NCBI GenBank assembly: GCA_004554165.1 | Contig: SFNQ01000013.1 | Span: 1-64,000 of the forward strand | Direction of reading: 5' to 3' | Source: Clostridiales bacterium | Lineage (GTDB): Bacteria > Bacillota > Clostridia > Christensenellales > CAG-138 | DNA: 64,000 nt | Shown here: positions 24,109 to 33,642 of the stretch, one piece after another | How positions within the stretch are numbered: the first letter of the stretch is position 1 | Layout of the letters: each line of letters starts with the position of its first letter | Translations under genes and position numbers: made by a program | Notes under the pieces: generated by a model | Told to the model about the DNA's origin: nothing | The model's input: only the letters and a program-made list of their open reading frames with translations | Databases searched by the model: none

Positions 24109-25146
24109 TCAAAATACAAAAGGAAAATCAAATTCTTCCCCTACGGAGAGGAACCCTTCCGGCGCCTCTGTAACTGTAAAACTTGCGCCGTTCCATCCGT
24201 TGATTTTTATGATTCCCTTTACAATTCTGGTATCTGCATCATTCGATGTGAAAGACAATTCTCCATTTCCATTGTCAACAAAGACTCCTTTTATTTGCCC
24301 CAGTCTGTAAATGGAGATAACAGCTTCATCGTCTCCCGACACTCCCTGCCGGGTAATCAGAGAACTGTAGATGCTGCCTGTCCCCTGATTGTCTACAAAG
24401 TAACCGTACTTTGCCGATTTTTCCGGCATGATGAAGGACTCGCCTTTTATCTTCGCCAACTCATTAGCAAGAACATAAGCCCTGTTTCTGGTAATCTCTT
24501 CCAGAAAAGAGTTTTCAAGCACAGGATACATGCTGCCGTTTTCTTCGCTGAATCCGATGTTCTCAAGGACCGCCTCTTTTTTCATGTCATTCCAATTCCT
24601 TTGATCTGCAAGGATATTCTCCTTTGTCTGCTGATCAGCTGAATTACTGAATCTGCTCCACAGGTTATTTAATTCCGTATCCCATATTACGAAAAGCCAC
24701 TTAGATGATACATTCATTTCGCCTTGACTTTGAGCTTCCTCAGCTAGCAGATTGAACTTCTGAATAACCGTCTCAACATTCTCCAGCTCTTTTTCTAGAG
24801 AAGTTGAACTTGATACCACATAGTCAATATCCGCCCTGATATCCTCCGAATAGTCATATGTAAAATCCACTTCAAGGTCATCATTCGATTCGGTTTCGTT
24901 GTTTGCTTCTTGCTCTGCTTTTGCGGACGAGTTCTCTGTTGCCGGATTTTCCGAAGGGACTTCTTCGGTTTGTTCTTCCTTGGCAGACGTCCCTTTTTCT
25001 GTTTCGTTGCTTTCTGGTAAGGTTGGTTCTTGTGTCTGGGTTTCTTTCTGCGCCTGTGATGACTGCTCGATGTTCCAACCAGACGAACACGCCACAAGAG
25101 AAAATATGAGACAAGTCACAAGAAAAATAGTTGCTCCTTTTTTCAT
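24109..25146 (-). CDS. Lipoprotein with LprI-like (DUF1311) domain
   Basis: 345 aa. Signal peptide with lipobox LVAC (Cys20), a low-complexity Glu/Thr/Ser/Asn spacer (about 25-95), then a domain with WDTELNNLWSRF and LADQRNWNDMKKEA, the spaced Trp/Leu/Gln pattern of DUF1311/LprI lysozyme-inhibitor-like proteins, followed by an unassigned beta-rich C-terminus. AAAAGGAGACC precedes the ATG. Its codon use and GC content are much lower than the neighbours and it sits beside recombinase debris, so it was probably acquired. A surface-protection role is a family-based guess. Confidence 0.7.
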   Translation of the reverse strand: MKKGATIFLVTCLIFSLVACSSGWNIEQSSQAQKETQTQEPTLPESNETEKGTSAKEEQTEEVPSENPATENSSAKAEQEANNETESNDDLEVDFTYDYSEDIRADIDYVVSSSTSLEKELENVETVIQKFNLLAEEAQSQGEMNVSSKWLFVIWDTELNNLWSRFSNSADQQTKENILADQRNWNDMKKEAVLENIGFSEENGSMYPVLENSFLEEITRNRAYVLANELAKIKGESFIMPEKSAKYGYFVDNQGTGSIYSSLITRQGVSGDDEAVISIYRLGQIKGVFVDNGNGELSFTSNDADTRIVKGIIKINGWNGASFTVTEAPEGFLSVGEEFDFPFVF

Positions 25147-25596
25147 GATGATAGGTCTCCTTTTGCTTATAGATTCATCAAAAATGCTTAGCTTTTGACT
25201 CTGTCACATTATACTCCCCAATAGACTGGATTTTCAATATTGTTTGCGCATCACATATGATTAGTGACAATAATCTATCCATGTAGAATAGAAAACGCTC
25301 CATCGATTTTGTGTCCTCGTCACAGCGATTCTATCATATTTACCTTGCTCGGAATAGCGTGGGTGGCTGTCTGTATCGGTTCTCTTTACTATGCTTCTTT
25401 ACCATACATGAGCATTACCGGCGGTTTTGACTTTACTGGCGGCGGGGGCGACTGTCCGACGCTCCGATTTTTCGCGGCCGCCTTTCCCTGGCTGGGGACA
25501 GGGCGGCTTTTCCGTTCGGGCAGGGCGGTCTCCGGCTTCCCGCAAAAAGGAAAAACCTGGCCGGTGTGCCGGGCTTGCGCTTCCCCCTGCGCCGTT
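25147..25596. other. Transition spacer, AT-rich to GC-rich at about 25435
   Basis: The first 290 bp share the low GC of the island and carry no ribosome site or recognised product; a hydrophobic reading near 25320-25420 is not convincing. From about 25435 composition returns to the genome norm, marking the right edge of the acquired segment. Confidence 0.45.
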
Positions 25597-26094
25597 TCAG
25601 GAGCGAATCAGGCGGAACGCACCCACAAGCGGCAGGCTCCGGCTCTGCCCGCGGCAGACCGTCCAAATACCGATGGCGGAGAGCCCGACAAACAGCAGGC
25701 CGCAGATGCTGAACGCCGTGGAAACGACCAGCGCAAGCTGCCACGCGATCAGCGAGCAGATCGCGTTCAGGATCGAGGTCAGCAGCAGATATGCCACCTC
25801 GAGCAGCATAAGGTTCATGCCGCGGACCGCATGGCCGTGCGCAAAAGGCGAGGTACGGGCCGCAAAATAGGGAACGAGGCAAAGCAGGCCCAAATAGGAG
25901 AGCGCTGCCATTCCCCTGTTTTCTGAGATGTCCCCCTGGCAGTAGACCTCCTCGCGCACGGCTTCCCGTTCTGCGGCGCCGGATTTCGCGCTGCGATCCG
26001 TGGGCGCGGCTCCGGGCTCCTCCTGTGCTGCGCCGCAGACAGGGCAGAAGGGCGTACCGTCCACGGGCGCGCCACAGCGCAAACAAAATGCCAT
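25597..26094 (-). CDS. Zinc-ribbon membrane protein, DUF4870-like
   Basis: 165 aa. N-terminal zinc ribbon (CLRCGAPVDGTPFCPVCG), a charged linker, then about three membrane helices with LSYLGLLCLVPYF and SPFAHGHAVRGMNLMLLE, a pattern like the DUF4870/TIC20-related small membrane proteins. GAGGAGGG precedes the ATG. The zinc ribbon would face the cytoplasm. It lies 54 bp after a second zinc-ribbon membrane protein on the same strand, so the two probably form a unit; role unknown. Confidence 0.75.
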   Translation of the reverse strand: MAFCLRCGAPVDGTPFCPVCGAAQEEPGAAPTDRSAKSGAAEREAVREEVYCQGDISENRGMAALSYLGLLCLVPYFAARTSPFAHGHAVRGMNLMLLEVAYLLLTSILNAICSLIAWQLALVVSTAFSICGLLFVGLSAIGIWTVCRGQSRSLPLVGAFRLIRS

Positions 26095-26148
26095 AGAAAA
26101 CCCTCCTCTGAAGAGTTGCTATGGCATGTATATGTGTAGTCTGCCTGC

Positions 26149-26760
26149 TTAATGAATGCCGCTCAGCAGCAGAAAAAGCCGGTCGATGAGCTGGGGGCCG
26201 TAAAGCCCCAGCAGAATGATGCCAACCACGTCCAGAATTGCCTGAATCAGGCCGAGAATCAGCATGGCGCGGGCAAAGCTCTGCTTGACGAATTTGCGCG
26301 CGCCGCCAAAGCTCCAGACCAGCAGACAGATCAGGTTGACGAGGGGAATGACCATCAGCAGAAGGATACCAAACCAGCCCGCTGTGCCGATGGTTGCCCA
26401 GCGGCTGGTCTTGTCGGGCCTGGGGTCCAGAACGTGGTGGTAAACCGTGGCGGACGCCGCGGTGGATGCGGAAACCGGGGTCGCCTTCGGCGCGGGCTGC
26501 GCCTCTGCGGGGACAGGCGCGCTTTCGGGCGCGGCGTTTGCCTGGCTGTCCTCCTGCGTGGAATCGGAGGCGGGGCATTCCGGCCTTTCCGCCTCGGGCT
26601 CCGGCGCGGACGCCAAAGCAGGTTCCTCCTGCGCGGGCTGCGCCGCCTGCGCCTCTGCCGGGGCGGACGCCTCTGCGGGGACTATCGTGATGCGCTTGCC
26701 GCACTCGGTGCAGAACTGAGCGCCGTCGTTTTGCTCATTGCCGCAATGGGGACAAATCAT
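26149..26760 (-). CDS. Zinc-ribbon membrane protein with Ala/Pro/Glu linker
   Basis: 203 aa. Begins with a zinc ribbon (CPHCGNEQNDGAQFCTECG), followed by a roughly 75-residue Ala/Pro/Glu/Ser-rich disordered linker and two C-terminal membrane helices (about 125-150 and 165-190). Start at 26760 follows GGGAGGAACCCGAC. It shares the zinc-ribbon-plus-membrane plan of the next gene but not its membrane sequence. Similar proteins are common and unassigned in Clostridia. I infer a membrane-tethered, metal-stabilised adaptor, without evidence for its partner. Confidence 0.75.
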   Translation of the reverse strand: MICPHCGNEQNDGAQFCTECGKRITIVPAEASAPAEAQAAQPAQEEPALASAPEPEAERPECPASDSTQEDSQANAAPESAPVPAEAQPAPKATPVSASTAASATVYHHVLDPRPDKTSRWATIGTAGWFGILLLMVIPLVNLICLLVWSFGGARKFVKQSFARAMLILGLIQAILDVVGIILLGLYGPQLIDRLFLLLSGIH

Positions 26761-27197
26761 GTCGGGTTCCTCCCTCCGTTTTTGCTTATAAGAGTATAAC
26801 GCATTTTGTATGTACCCGTCAAATGGAAGCGGCGGGGGCGGAGCGCCGCCGGGCGCGCGGCGGCGCTTTCTGCCCGCTTGCGATATACGCCGTTTTCCCC
26901 CGGCGCCGAAGGGGCGCGGCGCTCTGGGGGCCGGCAAAGGGGAGAGCGCCCCCGCTCTGCTCCGCCGGGCAACAAAGCAAGGAATCTCCCCGAAGAAAAG
27001 GGAGAAACTCCGACCAAGGGCAGGAAACTTCGGCAGGAATGCGGGCCTTGCTGAATGGAGGGCCATGAATCAAATCGTGCAGGCGGAAAACCCCTGCCGC
27101 AGCCCCTGGCGGCAGGCGGCCGGCAGCAGAAAAAGCAGGCCCCCGCTTTGCAAAAAAGAACGGGGCCCTGGCAAAAGCGGCGAGGGCAAAGCGCCGT
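26761..27197. other. GC-rich spacer without a supported gene
   Basis: Separates the zinc-ribbon pair from the helicase gene. Frames are open by composition; no ribosome site, promoter or strong terminator stands out. Confidence 0.4.
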
Positions 27198-29348
27198 TTA
27201 CTGCGCCCTGCTCTGCTGTAGCCGCTGCTTCTCCGCCTCCACCATGCGGTTGATCCAATCCTGTTCGCCGGGCTTCAGGGATTCCGTGCCGACCACGGAT
27301 TCGTCCGCAAAGGTATCAAACAGATTCTGCTTGTTCCGCAGCAGCTCCATGATCTGTTCATCCACCGTATCGTCGGCCAGCAGGCGATACACCAGAACGT
27401 CCCGGACCTGGCCCATGCGGTATGCCCGGGAGATGGCCTGATTCTCGATGGAGGGCTTGATCTGCGGCTCGCAGAAAATAACGACGCTGGCGCTTTGAAT
27501 GTTCAGGCCCGTACCTCCGGCCTGTACCTGACTCACCAGAACTGCGCCGTCCTCCGCTTTTGTAAATTCGTCCACGATTTCCTGCCGCCGCTGGGGAGAA
27601 ATTGAGCCGGTAATGGGCTCCATGCAGCGCGGGCCCAGAAGCTCCGCCACCTTTTGCAGCGTGGTGCGGAAGAAGGAAAAGACGATCACCTTGCGCTGCT
27701 GCTCCTTTGCCTGATCGCAAAGCTCCAGAAGCCGGGCGGCCTTGGAGGAATCCTTCAGGGACGCCGTCTGCCAGGAAACCTGACGGATGGCCATGAAGTT
27801 TTCGGACATGACGGCGTCATAATAGGCGCGCTGCTCCTGCTCGTTCAGCACGCACCACTGCTCCTTTTCAATCAGGTCCGGCAGCTCCTGCAACACGTCC
27901 TCCCGCGTTCTGCGCAGGTACACGGGCGCAAGCTGCTGGCGGAACTGCTCGGCTGTGGAAAGGTATTTGACGCTCTCCAGCTCTTTGGCGATTTCCGGCC
28001 GGAGGCAGCTTGTGAGGAAACACATTTCCTCCACCCGGTTTTCCAGGGGCGTGCCGGACATAAACAGGATGTATTCCGTTTTTTCCAGCAATGTGCTCAG
28101 CGCCTTTGTCCGCTGCGTTTCCGGGTTTTTTACATAGTGCGCCTCATCCGCCACCACCATGGAAATGCGGAAGCGCTCGGGGATACGGAACCTGCTGATG
28201 GATTCGTAGGTGGTCACGGCCACATCCCCGTTTTCCCGCCAATGGAGCAGGGAGGCTTCGTCGTTTCCGTGAATTTTTGTCACCTCGAGCGCGCTGTGCT
28301 TCGGAATCTCCCGGCACCAGTTGACCAGAACGCTGGCAGGGCAAACGATCATAAAATGGCTCTTGCCCTCCGCCTTCAGCGCAGCCATCGCCGCGATGGC
28401 CTGAACGGTCTTGCCAAGGCCCATTTCGTCTCCAAGGAGCGTCCGCTTCTGATGGACGATATATTTTGTTCCGAAGGTCTGGTAGCTTCTCAGGGTTGCC
28501 TTGAGATATTTCAGGTCCAGCGCTTGGGCCTCGATCTCGGCGGCAAGCTGCGCGGGAAGGCCGCCGGGCGCGGCGTCGTGCTTTTCCCATGCAAGCCCCA
28601 GCTGCTCAAGCTCGGCATAGTAGGCGGCGGCGTTCTGGCGATAATCCGCCCAATAGACATAGGGGGAGGCGGTTTCGACCTTTTCGCAGCTTTCCAGCAG
28701 CGCGCCGTCGCCAAAGGGGCCGTCCAGCCGGGCCGAGAGACGCTCCACCGCGGCAAGGATCTGCTCCTTTTTGCCCGCAGATTTAAACAGCCAGCCAAAG
28801 CCGCTCAGGCTCTGCCTTGCCAGCTGCAGCTCCTGCTGCAGGGGGGCGTGGTTGGCCCGGTAAGCCAGAGCGCAGGCCTGGCGCAGGGGGCGAAAGTGAA
28901 TGAGAACGTAGAGGGAGCGGATCAGCGCATCGTCGGTCTGCCCGGGATTCTCCGCTTGAATTCGGATCTGGAGCGTATCCCGGGTATTCTGGGTGATCTG
29001 CTTGACGATATCGAGAATTTTCCAGGCGGACTGCTCTCCAAGACCGTCGATGGCGCAGATCTCGGAGAAGGAGAGCCGGGAGGCCTGATACACGTTTTGA
29101 ATGCCCGCGTCCCGCAGCAGAGAAACGCGAATGCCCTGCTTTGCCCTGTTGATATGCTCGATGTCCATCTCTTCCAGGGCGCTTCGCATGCGCTGGTCAA
29201 ACAGGGCCTGCGCCGCATCCTGCGCCGCGCGGCGCTGGACCGGCTCGGAATCCATCGCCTCCCGCAGCCGCGTGTCGATTCGGGAAGCGGTTTCCAGCAG
29301 GGTTTTCGTGCGTTGGGAATCCGGACGGATTGCTTTCTCCTTGGCCAT
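27198..29348 (-). CDS. SNF2-family DEAD-like helicase/ATPase
   Basis: 716 aa from the ATG at 29348, chosen because a TATAAT lies about 40 bp upstream and overlaps the alternative ATG at 29396. The N-terminal ~300 residues include a helix-hairpin-helix-like GLGEQSAWKI segment; the SNF2 ATPase follows with Walker A DEMGLGKTVQ, DEAH box VVADEAHYVKN, MSGTPLENR and, in the second RecA lobe, QAGGTGLNIQSA and QAISRAYRMGQ. It would translocate on or remodel DNA-protein complexes. It is not next to restriction or defence genes. The 27 bp after its stop carry nothing notable. Confidence 0.88.
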   Translation of the reverse strand: MAKEKAIRPDSQRTKTLLETASRIDTRLREAMDSEPVQRRAAQDAAQALFDQRMRSALEEMDIEHINRAKQGIRVSLLRDAGIQNVYQASRLSFSEICAIDGLGEQSAWKILDIVKQITQNTRDTLQIRIQAENPGQTDDALIRSLYVLIHFRPLRQACALAYRANHAPLQQELQLARQSLSGFGWLFKSAGKKEQILAAVERLSARLDGPFGDGALLESCEKVETASPYVYWADYRQNAAAYYAELEQLGLAWEKHDAAPGGLPAQLAAEIEAQALDLKYLKATLRSYQTFGTKYIVHQKRTLLGDEMGLGKTVQAIAAMAALKAEGKSHFMIVCPASVLVNWCREIPKHSALEVTKIHGNDEASLLHWRENGDVAVTTYESISRFRIPERFRISMVVADEAHYVKNPETQRTKALSTLLEKTEYILFMSGTPLENRVEEMCFLTSCLRPEIAKELESVKYLSTAEQFRQQLAPVYLRRTREDVLQELPDLIEKEQWCVLNEQEQRAYYDAVMSENFMAIRQVSWQTASLKDSSKAARLLELCDQAKEQQRKVIVFSFFRTTLQKVAELLGPRCMEPITGSISPQRRQEIVDEFTKAEDGAVLVSQVQAGGTGLNIQSASVVIFCEPQIKPSIENQAISRAYRMGQVRDVLVYRLLADDTVDEQIMELLRNKQNLFDTFADESVVGTESLKPGEQDWINRMVEAEKQRLQQSRAQ

Positions 29349-29601
29349 GGCAGCAGGCACCTGCCTTTCTGAGCATTGTTGCAGTTTTCTCTCCATTATA
29401 CCCTGTCGCGCCTGAAAATTCTACCGGCTTATGGTACGAAATTCCAGAGGGAAGCAGCCTGCGGTCCGCGCTGATAAACGGTCGCTGCGGCCTGTGCCCG
29501 CGTTTTGCAGCCGGTGATGCAGCAGCAGCTGAAACCGCCGTTCCGCCCGCGCCGTCACTGCGGCTGCCGGTGCGCCCGCGGGGAGAATTCCAGCGGACAG
29601 A

Positions 29602-29853
29602 AGCCCCCTTCCCGTTTCGGAAGGGGGGCTGAGATTGTCGAAAAAACCCGGGGTTGATAAGGGGCCGCAGCCCCTTATGTTCCATCCGGCTCTGACGACA
29701 AGTGCGTCAGAACGGATGAAAACCCGGAGGTTTTCGCACGTTGCAGGTTTTGCCGCCCGGGAGCTGATGCGAGAGGCAAAACCTGTGAAAGCTCGAAAAA
29801 GTGGCGTTCCGCCACTTTTTCGACACTCTGAGCCCCCTTCCCGTTTCGGAAGG
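29602..29853. repeat. 23-bp direct repeats flanking the interspersed element (copy 1)
   Basis: AGCCCCCTTCCCGTTTCGG plus AAGG occurs identically at 29602-29624 and 29831-29853. The left copy is part of a hairpin (AGCCCCCTTCC...GGAAGGGGGGCT) that resembles a terminator. It looks like a target duplicated by insertion. Confidence 0.7.
29631..29830. mobile_element. Interspersed structured element, copy 1 (about 200 bp)
   Basis: Inner ends TGTCGAAAAA (29636-29645) and TTTTTCGACA (29816-29825) are inverted repeats, with 5 further bp each side. Inside are successive hairpins: ATAAGGGGC/GCCCCTTAT, TCTGACG/CGTCAGA, GAAAACC/GGTTTTC, AGGTTTTGCC/GGCAAAACCT, and GAAAAAGTGGCG/CGCCACTTTTTC with a TTC loop. 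No convincing protein is encoded. The last hairpin can serve as terminator. It lies about 80 bp past the pheT stop. Confidence 0.8.
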
Positions 29854-29911
29854 AGGCTCCTGCGTTTTCTGCGTTTCCGGCCGCCCGGGGCTGATTGGGA
29901 GAGAGATCTCC

Positions 29912-32308
29912 CTAGCCGCGCAGCGGCGCGCCGGCTTTTGCAAGCGCGTCGATGATGGCGTCCATGGCGGCGCGGATTTCCTCGTCGTTCAGGGTATGAT
30001 CTTCCGCCCGCAGCGTGAAGCTGTAGGCCATGCTCTTTTTGCCGGGCAGCACGCCCGCGCCGCTGTATACGTCGAACAGCGCCACGTTTTCAATGAGAAC
30101 GGGCGTATCCGCAGAGAGGATGACTTCGGTGAGCGCCGCGTTTTCAACGGCGCGGTCAACCACCACGGCCAGGTCCCGCTGTACCACGGGGTAGCGCGGC
30201 AGCGGGGTGAACTTTTTCGTTCCCGTGTTTTCTTCAAGCAGCGCGGCCATGGAAAGCTCTGCCGCGTACACCGGGCAGTCGATGCCAAAGGCCGCGGCGG
30301 TCTCCGGATGGAGCTGGCCCATCTCGCCGAGCACGGCGCCGGAGGCGGACAGGAGCTTTGCGGCCCGGCCCGGCTGGAAATAGGGGCGCTGGGCCGCCCG
30401 GTAGATTGCGGGGGGAACGGCGCACTGCTCCAGCAGGGTTTCCAGCGTGCCCTTGAGGGTAAAGAAGCTCTCGTCCCCGCCAAAGAACAGCAGGCCCAGC
30501 ATCTTGCGCTCCTCCGGCAGCGTGGGATTGTTGTCGAAGTGAACGTTTCCCACCTCGAAGAAACGGCCCTGACCGGTCTTGCGGTTGAGGTTTCGCGCGG
30601 CGGAGTCCAGCATGCCCGGATAAAGCGTGGTGCGCATGAGGCTCTGATCCTCGCCAAAGGGGTTCAGGAGCCTGACCGCCTGCCGGAGATCGTCGTCCGC
30701 GGCAAGGCGCAGCGCGTCCAGCGCGGCGGGGCCGGTAAAGTTGTAGTTGTACATTTCATAGGCGCCCTGCGCCGCCAGCGTGTCCTTCACGCGGTCCTCC
30801 AGCAGGTACTCCGGCCCGATGCCGCCGCGGAAGGTGTTGCCGCGCATGAGCGTGGGGCGGATGTTGTAATAGCCGTAGATGCGCGCAATCTCCTCCGCAA
30901 TGTCCGCGTCGGCCTCGATGCCGCTTTCGATATCCGTGCGGAAATGCGGCACCCTGACGTGCAGCTTTCCCAGCAGGGGAACGCTTTCGATGCCGATCGT
31001 CCGCAGCATCTTCGCCATCTCCAGTGCGGACAGGTCCAGCGCCAGCAGGCTGTTGACGTGGGCAACGTCGATCTTGACCTCACGCTCCTTTGTGGATACG
31101 GCGCAGACGTCGATGGTCTGGCCCACGACCCGGCCCGCGCCCAGCTCCTTCACCAGCTCGATGGCGCGGTTGAGCGCAAGCTCCGCATTGACCGGCTCCA
31201 CGCCCTTGATGAAGCGGGCCGCCGCATCCGTGGTGTGGCGGAGCAGGCGCGCCGTGCGGCGGATGTTGCTGCCCTTGAACACCGCGGCCTCAAACAGGAC
31301 GGCTTTGGTGTGCTCCGTGATCTCGGAGTTCAGCCCGCCCATCACGCCCGCAATGCCAACGCCCTTTTCCGGGTCGGCGATGAGCAGCATTTCGGGATCC
31401 ACCGCCCGGGGCTTGTCGTCCAGCGTGGTAACCACCTCGCCCTCTCTGGCGTTTCGCACGATGATGTGCCCGTCCTTGACGCAGGCCAGGTCAAAGGCGT
31501 GCATGGGGTGGCCGTATTCGACCATGACAAGGTTTGTGATATCGACAATGTTGTTGATGGGCCTGAGGCCCACGCTGTGCAGCTTTTTCTGCATCCAGGC
31601 GGGGGAGGACTCGATCCTGATGTCCGTCACCACGCGCGCGCAGTAGCGGGGGCACAGCTCCGTATTCTCAACGGTAACGCTGGCGTACCGGGCCTCGTCG
31701 CCCTCGCCCATCACCGGCTCGATGAGCGGCTCCAGAAAGGGCTGTCCCAGCGCGGCGGCGGCCTCGCGGCAGATGCCGATGATGGAGGCGCAGTCCGGGC
31801 GGTTCGGGGTCAGCTCGATGTCGAAGACCACGCTGTCAAGGCCCACAGCCTCCGCAATATCCTGTCCCAGCGGATGCTCCTCCTGCAAAATCAGAATACC
31901 GTTCACCTCGCTGCCGGGATAATCCGCGTCGGTAAGTCCCAGCTCCGCGCCGGAGCAGAGCATGCCAAAGCTGTCCACGCCGCGCATGTTCACCGCGGCC
32001 ATGGTCTTGCCGGACAGGGTGGCGCCAACCACCGCCACCGGCACGAGATCGTTCTGCGACACGTTCTGCGCGCCGGTGACGATCTGGAGCGTTTCGCTGC
32101 CCACGTCCACCCGGCAGATGTTCAGGTGGTCGGAGTTTTCGTGCTTTCTGATCTCCAGCACCCGGCCCACCACCACGCCGGACACGCCGGGCAGCTCGGG
32201 CTCGACTGTGGCGATCTCAAAGCCGCGCCACATCATTTTTTCCACAAACTCGTCGTTTGTGACGTTATAGTCCACGTATTCTTTCAACCATCTGAGCGGT
32301 AGCTTCAT
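29912..32308 (-). CDS. pheT: Phenylalanine--tRNA ligase beta subunit
   Basis: 798 aa, the normal length. N-terminal KLPLRWLKEYVDYN, an OB-fold tRNA-binding domain (about 40-150), the B3/B4 editing region in the middle, B5 (about 400-475), the catalytic-like core and a C-terminal ferredoxin-fold anticodon-binding domain (about 705-798, PRYPVVQRDLAVVVD). AAAGGAGGGATACGG precedes the ATG. It follows pheS by 16 bp, and both are controlled by the T-box ahead of pheS. The start at 32308 is fixed by this site; an upstream ATG in frame lies inside pheS. Confidence 0.97.
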   Translation of the reverse strand: MKLPLRWLKEYVDYNVTNDEFVEKMMWRGFEIATVEPELPGVSGVVVGRVLEIRKHENSDHLNICRVDVGSETLQIVTGAQNVSQNDLVPVAVVGATLSGKTMAAVNMRGVDSFGMLCSGAELGLTDADYPGSEVNGILILQEEHPLGQDIAEAVGLDSVVFDIELTPNRPDCASIIGICREAAAALGQPFLEPLIEPVMGEGDEARYASVTVENTELCPRYCARVVTDIRIESSPAWMQKKLHSVGLRPINNIVDITNLVMVEYGHPMHAFDLACVKDGHIIVRNAREGEVVTTLDDKPRAVDPEMLLIADPEKGVGIAGVMGGLNSEITEHTKAVLFEAAVFKGSNIRRTARLLRHTTDAAARFIKGVEPVNAELALNRAIELVKELGAGRVVGQTIDVCAVSTKEREVKIDVAHVNSLLALDLSALEMAKMLRTIGIESVPLLGKLHVRVPHFRTDIESGIEADADIAEEIARIYGYYNIRPTLMRGNTFRGGIGPEYLLEDRVKDTLAAQGAYEMYNYNFTGPAALDALRLAADDDLRQAVRLLNPFGEDQSLMRTTLYPGMLDSAARNLNRKTGQGRFFEVGNVHFDNNPTLPEERKMLGLLFFGGDESFFTLKGTLETLLEQCAVPPAIYRAAQRPYFQPGRAAKLLSASGAVLGEMGQLHPETAAAFGIDCPVYAAELSMAALLEENTGTKKFTPLPRYPVVQRDLAVVVDRAVENAALTEVILSADTPVLIENVALFDVYSGAGVLPGKKSMAYSFTLRAEDHTLNDEEIRAAMDAIIDALAKAGAPLRG

Positions 32309-32324
32309 AAACCGTATCCCTCCT

Positions 32325-33353
32325 TTAGAACTGCCTGAGGAAGCGCGCGTCGTTCTCGTATTCCAGGCGAATGTCCGAGATGCCGAACTTGAGGCTTGCA
32401 ACGCGGTCCACGCCGATGCCGAAGGCCAGCGCGGTCCATTCCTTCGGGTCGAAGCCGCAGTTTTCCAGCTCGTGCGGGTTGGTGACGCCGCAGCCGAGGA
32501 TTTCGATCCAGCCCGTGCCCTTGCAGACGCGGCAGCCCTTGCCGCCGCAGATGGTGCAGCTCATGTCCATCTCCGCGGACGGCTCCGTGAAGGGGAAGTA
32601 GGAGGGGCGCAGGCGGGTTTTCACATCCTCGCCGAACACGGCGTGGACAAAGGCGTCCAGCGTGCCCTTGAGGTCGCCGAGGGTCAGGCCCTTGTCCATG
32701 ATGAAGCCCTCCATCTGCATGAACACCGGCGAGTGGGAGGCGTCCACCTCGTCCACACGGAACACGCGACCCGGCATGACGAGCCGGAAGGGAGGCTTGA
32801 CGCTCTTCAGCGCGCGGATCTCGCAGGGCGAGGTGTGCGTGCGCAGCACAACGCTGTCGTTGACGTAGAAGGTGTCCTGCATATCGCGGGCAGGGTGGTC
32901 CGGCGGCAGGTTCAAAAGGGTGAAGTTGTTCTCGTCCAGCTCGATCTCCGGCCCGCCAAAGAGCGAAAAGCCCATGCCAACCAGCGCGTCGCGGATTTCG
33001 CGGTAGGTCTGGGTCATGGGGTGCAGCCGGCCCATGGGGCGTGTGCGCACGCCCGGCCCGGTCACATCGATGCGCTCCCGCTCAAAGCGGGCGGCCTGCG
33101 CGGCCTTTTGCAGCGCCTCGCGGCGTTCGCTGAGCGCCGCCTCCAGCGCCTGCTTGACGCGGTTGGCCTCCGCGCCGACGGCTGCGCGCTCCTCCGGCGC
33201 CAGCTTGCCCATGGTGCGAAGAATTCCGGTGAGCTGTCCGCTCTTGCCCAGCAGCGAAACGCGAAGCTGCTCCAGCTCCTCGGCGGTCTGGCCGTTTTTG
33301 AACTGCTCCAGCGCCTCGTCGCGAATCGTTCTGAGCGATTCCAATACTGACAT
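32325..33353 (-). CDS. pheS: Phenylalanine--tRNA ligase alpha subunit
   Basis: 342 aa, standard length. N-terminal coiled coil (about 1-90) for tRNA contacts, then the class II catalytic domain with HPMTQTYREIRDALVGMGF (motif 1 region), FRVDEVDASHSP (motif 2) and GIGVDRVASLKFG (motif 3). CTCTIC-type GGKGCRVCKGTG cysteines form a zinc-ribbon-like insert near residues 258-275, seen in many Firmicutes PheS. GAGGAGGACAACAAGCT precedes the ATG. Charges tRNA-Phe together with PheT as an alpha2-beta2 enzyme. Confidence 0.97.
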   Translation of the reverse strand: MSVLESLRTIRDEALEQFKNGQTAEELEQLRVSLLGKSGQLTGILRTMGKLAPEERAAVGAEANRVKQALEAALSERREALQKAAQAARFERERIDVTGPGVRTRPMGRLHPMTQTYREIRDALVGMGFSLFGGPEIELDENNFTLLNLPPDHPARDMQDTFYVNDSVVLRTHTSPCEIRALKSVKPPFRLVMPGRVFRVDEVDASHSPVFMQMEGFIMDKGLTLGDLKGTLDAFVHAVFGEDVKTRLRPSYFPFTEPSAEMDMSCTICGGKGCRVCKGTGWIEILGCGVTNPHELENCGFDPKEWTALAFGIGVDRVASLKFGISDIRLEYENDARFLRQF

Positions 33354-33387
33354 AGCTTGTTGTCCTCCTCATAAATACAACGCTGTG

Positions 33388-33625
33388 AAAAAAACGCCCC
33401 GTCCCGCAAGGGACGAAGCGTCGTGGTACCACCCTCATTCGCCCCGCGAAAGCCGCAGGGCCTCAAGGCTGTAACGGGCCGGCCCGTCGCGGGCTACAGG
33501 CGCAAAGGGCAGGCGCGTTCACCCGCAAGGCTCCGGGGCGAACTCCTCTGACGCTTTCGCTCGCATGCCGCTTGCAGCAAACGCGGCACTCTCTGCGGCG
33601 GCGAAACGCCATTTTCCCCATCATC
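33388..33625 (-). promoter_or_regulatory. T-box leader (tRNA-Phe sensing) of pheST
   Basis: On the minus strand the leader has AGAGAG and the stem I loop CGTTTGCTGCAAGCGG, a TTC (Phe) codon at 33542-33540 in the specifier position, the T-box core GGGTGGTACCAC (33434-33423), and a terminator formed by CGTCCC/GGGACG extended by flanking GCG/CGC pairs with seven T (33394-33388). Uncharged tRNA-Phe pairing with the core would prevent termination and raise pheST expression. Confidence 0.92.
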
Positions 33626-33642
33626 GCCATGCAATATTTCCA

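Noticed and set aside
29635..29955. Short frames inside the interspersed element that recur between copies
   Set aside because: They change or break where copies differ in loop length, while pairing is kept, so RNA/DNA structure explains the conservation better than protein.
29801..32302. 833-codon plus-strand frame opposite pheT
   Set aside because: Antisense shadow of pheT; composition-driven, no recognisable motif.
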